Below are positions 1-6,314 of a DNA stretch of 7,708 bases, one piece after another. Source of the DNA: Caldifarciminota bacterium (GTDB taxonomy: Bacteria > Hydrothermota > Hydrothermia > B15-G9 > WFZT01); contig JALSOD010000262.1 of the NCBI GenBank assembly GCA_026986655.1, positions 1 to 7,708 of the forward strand, read 5' to 3'. Positions within the stretch are counted from its first letter, which is position 1, and every line of letters begins with the position of its first letter. The position numbers and the translations under genes were made by a program. The notes under the pieces are model-generated. The model did not search any database, had not been told where the DNA came from, and saw nothing but the letters and a program-made list of their open reading frames with translations.

Positions 1-13
1 AAAATAATATTAA

Positions 14-22
14 AAGGAGGTG
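14..22 (+). promoter_or_regulatory. Extended Shine-Dalgarno of the peptide gene
   Basis: AAGGAGGTG followed by GATC matches nearly the whole complement of the 16S rRNA 3' end. GGAGG ends 6 bases before the ATG at 27. This is the longest ribosome-binding match in the window and fits a substrate peptide made in excess over its processing proteins. It supports the 27 start and the reality of this short gene. Confidence 0.8.
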
Positions 23-26
23 GATC

Positions 27-161
27 ATGAAAGACATAAGGACAACTATTGATATAGGAACAGAGGGAATTTCCTGGCCGATAATAACAAAGGACCAGAC
101 CACGAATAACGATTGTGATTGTGGGTGTAACAGTGATTGTTCAATTTTGATAATAATTTAA
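27..161 (+). CDS. Cys-rich RiPP precursor-like peptide, 44 aa
   Basis: This short reading frame encodes 44 residues ending in DCDCGCNSDCSILIII. The cysteines sit at 30, 32, 34 and 38 (CxCxCxxxC), followed by a hydrophobic tail. Residues 1-28 contain no cysteine and include charged residues and a TTNN stretch, so they look like a leader with the modified core at the C-terminus. There is no signal peptide. The extended Shine-Dalgarno sequence and the position ahead of export genes and a SPASM-domain remnant support a precursor of a ribosomally made, modified peptide, possibly with thioether cross-links (sactipeptide or ranthipeptide type). I do not recognise the exact family. A small metal-binding peptide is the main alternative. 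The chemistry is inferred and not visible in the sequence. The promoter lies upstream of the window. Confidence 0.75.
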   Translation: MKDIRTTIDIGTEGISWPIITKDQTTNNDCDCGCNSDCSILIII

Positions 162-196
162 ATTTTCATTAAATACCCTTGCAAGGGGGGAAAATT
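161..196 (+). terminator. Intercistronic hairpin, possible attenuator
   Basis: Nested dyads fill the gap between the peptide gene and the next gene. The outer arms are AATTTTC (161-167) and GAAAATT (190-196), and a perfect 12-bp palindrome, CCCTTGCAAGGG, lies inside at 176-187. There is no run of T after the structure, so it is a poor intrinsic terminator. It could partly terminate, block 3' decay of the peptide message, or help set the ratio of peptide to downstream proteins. It ends directly against the next Shine-Dalgarno sequence (AAGGAGG, 197-203). The role is inferred. Confidence 0.35.
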
Positions 197-210
197 AAGG
201 AGGTTGTATA

Positions 211-2169
211 ATGCTTCAATATTTAGTTGTGATATTATCCATGCTAATTAAATTTGAGAGCTTTTATTACCTTGGAGGTCCTGACGCAGGGGAAGTGGTC
301 CCCGGGTACCTTAAAGGATCCGTTCTGGTATCCCCATCTGATTCAGGCCTTTCAATAAGATTTAACCTAAAAACACCTTATATAGTTTCAAAGGTGACTA
401 CAAGGGACGCTAATTTTACCAGCACATCCGACAACGCTTTTGTCATTGTGATAAATCCAGATTTTAAGAGACTATCAGCACTGTATGTTTTCGCCATAAA
501 TCCAGAGGGAATAAAATCAGACTATAAGGTTATAAATGATAAAAAATTTTTTGACTGGGATGCCAACTGGAAGTCCACCATTACGATGGATAAGAAAATC
601 TGGGGTGGTGAGGTATTAATTCCCTATTCAATAACACAGAATTGGGGAGATACAATCGGTATTTGTTTTATCAGATTCACTTATGATTCAACTGGGTTGA
701 GAAAATTTTTAGTAACAGGATTAAGTGGGGACTTTAGAGTCCTGAGACCTGAGAATTTTGCGCGGATTGAAATCAAAAAGCCATCCTTACATCCCTCATT
801 TGAGATAATACCGTATTTTGTAATAAGTGGAGACTGGTATAAATCCCGCTTAAACTCAGGCATAGGTTTCAAATTTAAATGCGGACATACAAACTTTAAC
901 TTTGTTTACAGTCCGGATTATGCTGAAGTAGAGGCAGACAAATATCAATTTGATCTGTTCCGCAAAGGGATATTTCTGCCTGAGAAAAGACCATTTTTCA
1001 AGAATATTTCTGATCTGGTGAACATTCATGTGCCCTATGGAAAACTTTTTTATTCCAGAAGTTTCGAAAAAATTGATTATGCTCTGGCCATGAAACACAA
1101 CTATTATAGGCATATTTTTCTGTTCATGGGAATAAAAAGTGACTCTGTAAAATATAGATTGTTCAGATGGAAGTATGACTTTAACACGAGTAACCTTCAG
1201 ACAGCTTCAGGAATTGCATTAGTTCACAGTAATCTGGAAGATAAGTTTTTCTACGGAGATGTATATTCAAGGTACATTCCGGGGAACTGCGGTTGCTTCA
1301 TAAATGGAGAATTAAAGTTTGCCAGGGAATTTCAGAGTAAAGCTGAATTTTACAGTGGAGACTGGGATTTTCGGATGGATTCAGGGAAAAACAATCTGTA
1401 TTTAAATGCAAAGTTCTCCAGGATAGGAGATTTTAATTTATCCAAAGGGATTCTGTATTTTAAGAATGTAAAGACTGCCGGTATTTCCATCAGCGGATCA
1501 TTTTACACGGGGCAAAAGTTTATAAAATATATATCTTCATATCTGAGTTTAGAAAAAATAGACGGAACACGAACCCGGGCAAGGATCCACCGGGGTTTTT
1601 ATTACAGTTTGAATTTCAACATCTTATCCAGGTTCAACTTACGGATTGTTTCATATAAATTTAGCAGAATGTACAATGAGTCTATATATAATAATCAGAA
1701 AAACACTCTTGATTTGCGCCTAAATATTCAGAATTTAAACACTGAATTTATACTTAAATTTTCCAATGGGAACATGTGGGGAAAAAGTATCAATATAATT
1801 GATTTTTCAGTTTCAGGTGCATTTCGGAAGATTAGTTATGAGATTTCACAATTTGTGTATGCGTATAGTCACAAATTCAGGCCTGAAATCTTTTTAACTC
1901 CATTTAGAAAAAATACAATGTTTCAGTTTGACATTAGAGTTTCTTACAGGTTTAGAAAGGTAAACTTTTTACGAGTGTTTATCGAGAGGGAGACATTTGA
2001 AAATACAAATACTCTAAATCTAATGTATGAAAAAGAATTTCCTGATGTTAATTCAATTTTCTACATAGTCATAAACTCAAAATACAATGCAGTTTCCAAG
2101 TATTTTAATTTGCCTTCAAAGAAGGATTTCAAATGGGCAATTAAATTAAGCTATGCATTTAAGATTTGA
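211..2169 (+). CDS. DUF5916-like outer-membrane beta-barrel protein
   Basis: The 652-residue protein starts with a hydrophobic signal-like segment (about residues 2-15), so export is likely. Residues about 20-190 resemble a shortened CBM9-like beta-sandwich, with YVFAINPEG at 92-100 and WGGEVLIPYS at 131-140. IFLPEKRPFF (254-263) is the hallmark 'E-x-RPFF' segment that precedes the barrel in DUF5916 proteins. The rest is alternating beta-strand sequence rich in Tyr and Phe, ending in KLSYAFKI, as expected for a last outer-membrane strand. Family members are often about 750-800 residues, and the usual opening 'xDGxxDxxW' motif is missing here although it is present in the pseudogene at 5668. 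The start is set by AAGGAGG at 197-203, 7 bases upstream. The gene lies between the peptide gene and an exporter and overlaps the exporter by 17 bases. It may form an outer-membrane exit or receptor for the peptide. That role is inferred, because the family's substrates are unknown. Confidence 0.7.
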   Translation: MLQYLVVILSMLIKFESFYYLGGPDAGEVVPGYLKGSVLVSPSDSGLSIRFNLKTPYIVSKVTTRDANFTSTSDNAFVIVINPDFKRLSALYVFAINPEGIKSDYKVINDKKFFDWDANWKSTITMDKKIWGGEVLIPYSITQNWGDTIGICFIRFTYDSTGLRKFLVTGLSGDFRVLRPENFARIEIKKPSLHPSFEIIPYFVISGDWYKSRLNSGIGFKFKCGHTNFNFVYSPDYAEVEADKYQFDLFRKGIFLPEKRPFFKNISDLVNIHVPYGKLFYSRSFEKIDYALAMKHNYYRHIFLFMGIKSDSVKYRLFRWKYDFNTSNLQTASGIALVHSNLEDKFFYGDVYSRYIPGNCGCFINGELKFAREFQSKAEFYSGDWDFRMDSGKNNLYLNAKFSRIGDFNLSKGILYFKNVKTAGISISGSFYTGQKFIKYISSYLSLEKIDGTRTRARIHRGFYYSLNFNILSRFNLRIVSYKFSRMYNESIYNNQKNTLDLRLNIQNLNTEFILKFSNGNMWGKSINIIDFSVSGAFRKISYEISQFVYAYSHKFRPEIFLTPFRKNTMFQFDIRVSYRFRKVNFLRVFIERETFENTNTLNLMYEKEFPDVNSIFYIVINSKYNAVSKYFNLPSKKDFKWAIKLSYAFKI

Positions 2170-3772
2170 AAGCCTGAAATTTCTAATCTCTTATATTTTA
2201 AAATTCAAGAAGTTTTTCATAACCTCATTCCTGCTTGCAGTGTTTTTAACCCTATTACAATTGCCAATGCCTTTAGCGTCAAAATATTTGATAGATAAGC
2301 TAATTCCCGCAAAAAAAATAAAGCTAATAAACATTTTGGGGATTGCATTGTCCGGATATGTAGTTATTAGTGCTTTGACATGGGTTGTTTACAATTATCT
2401 AACTGCACTATTCCGATTGCGAGTGGTAAATCTTATCAGATTTGACTTATTTAAGAAGGTTTTAAAACTTCCTATAATTTTTTTCGAGAAAAATGAAACA
2501 GGTTATATAGCAACAAGGATCTCAGACGAGGTTCTCAGTTTAAGTGGAATTATAGGGAATTTCTTCAGCACACTTATTATCAATTCATTAACACTCGTTG
2601 TAGGTATTTTAGGAGTGTTTTTCATACATAAAAAACTTGCTCTTATTGTTTACTCAATACTACCAATCTATCTTTTCGCTACCAAAGTTTTCAATAAGAA
2701 TATTTATCAGAAAAGTTTAATTGTTCGTGAAGCAAATGCACAAAATAAAAGACTGCTTATTGATTTTTTAAATAATGTTATAATTGCAAAAATTCATAGT
2801 GCGATTCCATTTGCCTTAAACAAATACAACAGTAGTTTAGAGGAAGTTCTTGATAAAGAAATGAGATTCACTTTGATAAACTCTTTAGCTTTTGCCTCTA
2901 CTCGTATAATATCAAATCTCGCACCCTTAACACTCCTCTGGTATGGCTCTTTGGAAATAGTGAAAGGCAGAATGTCTCTTGGGGGTCTTGTTGCATTCAA
3001 CTCTTTTATAGGATACATCTTTACACCTGCACAGCAGATTCTAAACACTATCTATCAATTCCAGAATGCCCGATCTTCAATAAGGAGAATAAGGGAAATA
3101 TTTGGTTTAAAAGAAGAGAATTCCGGTAAACTATGCAAAAAATTGAAGGGTAAAATAGAAGTTGTTAATTTGAACTTTTCACTTAATGGGAAGAAAATTT
3201 TAGAGAATTTAAACATAAAAATAAATGAAGGAGAAATGGTTGCCATCATTGGAGCAAGTGGAGTTGGGAAAACAACATTACTTAAAATACTTGCAGGTCT
3301 TTATTCAATTGAAAGAAACAAAGTATTTATAGACGGTGTTGATATTAATGATTATGACAAAGAGCATTACAGAACTCAGGTGATTTATGTTCCTCAAATA
3401 CCGTCTGTTTTTTCTCTCACTTTGTTTGAAAATTTAGCACTTGGAGAGAATTTCACTGAACAAAATATTTTAGACGCCTTGAAAATGGTGAAAGGCGATT
3501 TTGTGAAAGCTTTGAAAGACGGTTTGAGAACTAAATGCCTTGAAAAAGGTTCAAACTTTTCAGGTGGACAGCTCCAGAGAATAAGTCTTGCAAGGGGATT
3601 GATTAGGAACCCCAAAATCCTTTTGCTTGATGAAGTCACAGCTCATGTTGATAAAAATACTGAGAGGATAATTATCGAAAATTTATTAAAAATGAAAGGA
3701 CGGACTACGATTCTTTTTGTTGGACATAGATTGGTTAATGCTGAAATTTTTGATAAAATAATTCAGATATAA
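2153..3772 (+). CDS. ABC exporter (TMD-NBD), C-terminus shortened
   Basis: The 539-residue protein has a six-helix-type membrane domain (about residues 10-310) fused to an ATPase domain (about 335-539). The ATPase motifs are all visible: Walker A GASGVGKTT at 367-375, Q-loop VPQ at 413-415, signature SGGQ at 470-473, Walker B ILLLDE at 489-494, D-loop-like AHVD at 497-500 and H-loop GHR at 524-526. Half-transporters of this kind work as homodimers and export peptides, lipids or drugs. There is no N-terminal peptidase (C39) domain, so leader cleavage must occur elsewhere. The protein stops at FDKIIQI, where relatives continue for about 25-35 residues ('DGRIVExGxHxEL' region). The following bases look like another gene's interior, so a deletion probably trimmed it. 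All catalytic motifs survive, so it may still work. The ATG overlaps the upstream gene by 17 bases without a clear Shine-Dalgarno sequence, which suggests translational coupling. Peptide export is inferred from context. Confidence 0.85.
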   Translation: MHLRFESLKFLISYILKFKKFFITSFLLAVFLTLLQLPMPLASKYLIDKLIPAKKIKLINILGIALSGYVVISALTWVVYNYLTALFRLRVVNLIRFDLFKKVLKLPIIFFEKNETGYIATRISDEVLSLSGIIGNFFSTLIINSLTLVVGILGVFFIHKKLALIVYSILPIYLFATKVFNKNIYQKSLIVREANAQNKRLLIDFLNNVIIAKIHSAIPFALNKYNSSLEEVLDKEMRFTLINSLAFASTRIISNLAPLTLLWYGSLEIVKGRMSLGGLVAFNSFIGYIFTPAQQILNTIYQFQNARSSIRRIREIFGLKEENSGKLCKKLKGKIEVVNLNFSLNGKKILENLNIKINEGEMVAIIGASGVGKTTLLKILAGLYSIERNKVFIDGVDINDYDKEHYRTQVIYVPQIPSVFSLTLFENLALGENFTEQNILDALKMVKGDFVKALKDGLRTKCLEKGSNFSGGQLQRISLARGLIRNPKILLLDEVTAHVDKNTERIIIENLLKMKGRTTILFVGHRLVNAEIFDKIIQI

Positions 3773-4064
3773 ATTTATTTCCCATTACAGGTTTAATACT
3801 ATATTGATGTATGTTCTTCTGGGGGTTATTGGATATGGATTTGTGAAAGGACTTGGTAATCTTGGTCATTCTACGACCCCGTTCTTGCTCGCCTATCTTC
3901 TCTGGTCTTTCTATCAATCAACTGCGAATTCAGTGGGATGGAGCTTTATGGGTTACGCAGAGCAGTGAATTATTGAAAGGTTATTTTCAGTAAGGAGATC
4001 ACACCTTGCCGTATCCCTTATCTACATACTTTCAACCATTCCCCGTATATCTTTTTTACTTCAT
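3762..4064 (+). pseudogene. ABC-2 type permease remnant with in-frame TGA
   Basis: In one frame (3762 onward) the translation gives a basic 'HYRFN' start, a hydrophobic helix (MYVLLGVIGYGF), then FLLAYLLWSFYQSTANSVGW, a stop codon TGA at 3966-3968, and IIERLFSVRRSHLAVSLIYI. This order matches the first half of ABC-2 permeases: 'YR' segment, helix, 'YLxW' helix, then a 'GTLExL' loop. The TGA sits where that loop has Gly, so a GGA-to-TGA change is the simplest explanation. The start codon is lost, because a stop at 3759 closes the frame. The C-terminal half is also missing, since the frame runs straight into SPASM-domain sequence near 4060-4077. A companion ATPase gene is absent. ABC-2 permeases usually pair with one, so it may have been lost in the same event. 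The family call rests on pattern only. Confidence 0.55.
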
Positions 4065-4345
4065 TTGACGAGATTATGTATGTTCTCAATTGATAATGCA
4101 TATGTAATTGATCCAGAAGGGTTCCTTTATATATGTCCCGATATGGTTGGAAATCCTGAATTTCGGGTAGGTAGTATTTAGAGGACAACATTAAATATTT
4201 TGCTGTTGAAGGTATTGTTAATAAATACTATACTAAAGAGTGTGAAGAGTGCAAATTTTTGCCAATATGTCTCGGGGGTTGTAGATATCTTGCATACAGT
4301 AGAAACGGAGACATAAATTCCTTGTACTGCGAAAGGAAAATGTAG
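4065..4345 (+). pseudogene. Radical SAM maturase remnant: SPASM domain only
   Basis: Frame 4065-4178 gives NAYVIDPEGFLYICPDMVGN then EFRVGSI, the typical SPASM opening with a Cys in 'GxLYxCPxxVG'. A TAG follows at 4179. The match resumes in another frame from 4181 (EDNIKYF...) with Cys codons at 4241, 4250, 4268, 4280 and 4328, giving the ordered pattern CxxCxxxxxCxxxC and a last Cys, which bind auxiliary iron-sulfur clusters in SPASM enzymes. The frame ends at TAG 4343-4345. The N-terminal ~300 residues, including the CxxxCxxC that binds the SAM cluster, are absent, so this cannot be an active maturase. In RiPP systems such enzymes install cross-links on Cys-rich precursors, which fits the peptide at 27-161. 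Loss by deletion is inferred. Confidence 0.75.
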
Positions 4346-4386
4346 ACGAAAAGGTTAGAGATTTTACCTTTAATTTTTTAAAAGTT

Positions 4387-5610
4387 ATGTTTGGATTTAA
4401 AAACTATTATTTTCTTTTGATCAAAAATAGGCCTTTTTTATTCTTTCTGATAGCTTTTTTCGTCTCTAATATTGGTAGTGGTATGTCTTCTATGGCAAAA
4501 GGTTATCTCGTGTACGAGATATCGGGAACCTATCTTTCCTATTCAATCTATTTTTTCATCTCTTATCTCCCCATGATTTTGTTTGCCTTTATGGCAGGTC
4601 CTATGGTTGACAGATACCAGAAGAGAAAAATTCTAATCTTACAGCAATTTTTTAGTGCAATATTGATACTTTTTTATGTTCATCTCAGAAATCTAAAGGG
4701 GATATACCTTTTAAGTTTTATACAATCGTTTATAAGTATTTTTTATTTTCCAGCTTATGCAGCATTTATACCAATCCTTTGTGATAAAAATCATATTACA
4801 AGGGCTAATTCATTAGAAAACGCAATTTCCAATGTGGTTGAAGTAATTTCTCCAGCATTAGCGGGTTTTCTAATTTCTATCATAGGTATCAAATATGTGT
4901 TTGCTTTTGATTCTCTCACCTACTTTTTAGCGGCTTATTTGATATGGAGATTTGTTAGAGTCAGAAGAGATATTTACACTAAAGTACAAAATGTAGGTAG
5001 TAGTTTTAAAAATTATTGGAATTCCATAAAATCAGGTTTCATTTTTTCCGCCAAAAATGAAACAGTTCGGTTTTTTCTTTTATTAGAATTTTTGATTTCT
5101 CTGGTGGGAGGGATGATAAATATCTATCTTATGTATTTCGTCCTGGATGTGTTGAAAGGCAGTGTCAGGGAATTTGGAATAATGTCATCAATTTCAGCTT
5201 TAAGTACAATCGTAGGATCACTCATTGTCGGTAATATTGCTGAAAATTTATCCAAACCCACCATGTATTCCGTCAGTATATTATTTCTGGGAATTACCTT
5301 TTCGTTTTTCTATTTTATAGATCATGTTTACTTGATGTATCCCGTTTTCTTTGTTATAGGCTTTTTAAATTCTATTTTACAGATTTCGTTCATGAGTGGT
5401 ATCCAAAAACGAATAGATGAGAGGTATCATGGGAGAATTTTTTCTTTATACACATCTTTGAACACTTTAAGCTCAAGCTTCTCTTTCATAATCGGAGGTA
5501 TTATCTCAGAAAAGATTGGTTTGAGAAGTATGTATTTGTTTTCAGGATTGGCTTTGGTTATCATTGCAATTTTGGGGTTCTCTTACAAAAAAGAAATAAA
5601 AATCACATAG
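4387..5610 (+). CDS. MFS efflux transporter
   Basis: The 407-residue protein is almost wholly hydrophobic, with about 12 membrane segments, the usual size for the MFS_3 drug/siderophore exporter group (EntS- and macrolide-efflux-like). GPMVDRYQKRK at 71-81 is the cytoplasmic loop 2-3 motif A ('GxLaDRxGRR' type), and residues 20-40 (FFVSNIGSGMSS) match the first-helix region. It works in the inner membrane and would export a small molecule or peptide by ion antiport. No Shine-Dalgarno sequence precedes the ATG. The frame is open upstream to 4303 and encodes NVDEKVRDFTFNFLKV, which could be the tail of the broken SPASM gene, so the true start is uncertain. It is the only complete gene after the deletion scars and is followed by a hairpin. 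The substrate is unknown, and self-immunity or export of the peptide is a guess. Confidence 0.8.
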   Translation: MFGFKNYYFLLIKNRPFLFFLIAFFVSNIGSGMSSMAKGYLVYEISGTYLSYSIYFFISYLPMILFAFMAGPMVDRYQKRKILILQQFFSAILILFYVHLRNLKGIYLLSFIQSFISIFYFPAYAAFIPILCDKNHITRANSLENAISNVVEVISPALAGFLISIIGIKYVFAFDSLTYFLAAYLIWRFVRVRRDIYTKVQNVGSSFKNYWNSIKSGFIFSAKNETVRFFLLLEFLISLVGGMINIYLMYFVLDVLKGSVREFGIMSSISALSTIVGSLIVGNIAENLSKPTMYSVSILFLGITFSFFYFIDHVYLMYPVFFVIGFLNSILQISFMSGIQKRIDERYHGRIFSLYTSLNTLSSSFSFIIGGIISEKIGLRSMYLFSGLALVIIAILGFSYKKEIKIT

Positions 5611-5629
5611 TGTCATATCTGTGATTTTT
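5598..5629 (+). terminator. Hairpin terminator after the MFS gene
   Basis: A perfect 10-bp inverted repeat, AAAAATCACA (5598-5607) and TGTGATTTTT (5620-5629), encloses a 12-base loop. The left arm overlaps the last codons of the MFS gene. The right arm ends in five T, so RNA made on either strand would form a stem ending in U. The stem is AT-rich and therefore weak. It marks the likely 3' end of the peptide operon. Confidence 0.5.
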
Positions 5630-5667
5630 AAGGTTCGAGTCTGGTATTGGTATAAAGGGAGGTGTTT

Positions 5668-6199
5668 ATGCAAACTTTATTGATCCTCACTATCAGTTTA
5701 TTCGTCAATGTTGCAAGAGTAAATTTCACAATTAAAGTTGATGGAAATATTGATTCCATGTGGAAGGTGGCTGATTCTGTTACGGATTTCAAACAATATA
5801 CCCCTGATTATGGTAAACCTGCTCGATATAGAACAGTCGTTAAATTCCTCCAGGATAGGGCAAATCTTTATGTTCTTGCCATCGCCTACACTGGAAATGA
5901 CAGGCCCGAGGCAGGGCTTGCAGGCAGCAACGACAGGATAACCGTTTATCTCAATCCCCTCCTTCAGAAGGGGGAGAGAGGGGGATGCCTACCTCTTAAT
6001 TTTCAATCCACCTTATAAGGGATTTCGCGGATGACTATAAATATAGAATCCCCGGGTAGATATTGATATTTCCCCCGGTAATGACCTAACTTTAAAATGG
6101 GCTATATAGAAGGTTAAAGAGGGAAATACTACTACCGTAAAATCATCCTTATCCGAAAATCTGACTGATAGGAATATTATCCCCACAACAAACTTTTAA
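5668..6199 (+). pseudogene. Broken second CBM9/DUF5916-like gene
   Basis: The reading frame from ATG 5668 (GGAGG at 5658-5662, 5 bases upstream) begins with a signal peptide (residues 1-16), then VDGNIDSMWK (24-33), and FKQYTPDYGKPA followed by LYVLAIAYTG, the classic start of CBM9-like/DUF5916 proteins. After NDRITVYLNP it runs into a G/C-rich tract (5955-5984), changes frame, and ends at 6018. In the next frame GDAYLLIFNPPYKGF (5981-6025) continues the domain and aligns with YVFAINPEG of the gene at 211. A further frame change near 6028 gives DDYKYR, and a third stretch (DLTLKWAI) is stopped at 6107. Homology fades by about 6199, and the barrel part is gone. An in-frame GTG at 5662 is a less likely start. 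A 118-residue secreted product from the first frame could still be made, but it would be an incomplete domain. Confidence 0.7.
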
Positions 6200-6264
6200 C
6201 ACATCTTTCGTTCACCGCCTTTTATTCCAATTGAACAGTATTTTCTGGTATTACAATATCCTAA

Positions 6265-6294
6265 TTGAAATTTTCCTTTAATGTCCAGTATATT
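6265..6294 (+). promoter_or_regulatory. Possible sigma-70 type promoter of the activator gene
   Basis: TTGAAA (6265-6270) and TATATT (6289-6294) are separated by 18 bases, each matching the consensus at 5 of 6 positions. Transcription would start near 6301, just before GAGGAGG at 6303-6309. In such AT-rich DNA this pattern can arise by chance. The stretch from 6200 to 6264 shows no gene. Confidence 0.3.
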
Positions 6295-6314
6295 ATCAAC
6301 ATGAGGAGGCAGTC

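Noticed and set aside
114..161. Freyrasin-type ranthipeptide with CX3D cross-link motifs
   Set aside because: The core has CX2D (C34 to D37) and CX3C but no repeated CX3D, so that specific class is not supported.
681..1113. Minus-strand open frames under the outer-membrane protein gene
   Set aside because: They lie wholly within a well-supported + strand gene, have no ribosome-binding site and show no recognisable motif.
2794..3917. Several 60-84 residue minus-strand open frames under the exporter and its 3' flank
   Set aside because: They are antisense shadows of the ABC exporter motifs and of the permease remnant, with no independent signals.
5630..5661. Sigma-54 promoter before the decayed DUF5916-like gene (CTGGTATTGGTATA)
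   Set aside because: GG is present but no GC lies 12 bases downstream, so the -12 element is missing.
5738..5941. Alternative + frame within the DUF5916-like pseudogene
   Set aside because: The frame-1 translation carries the family motif VDGNIDSMW and a signal peptide. The alternative frame has neither.
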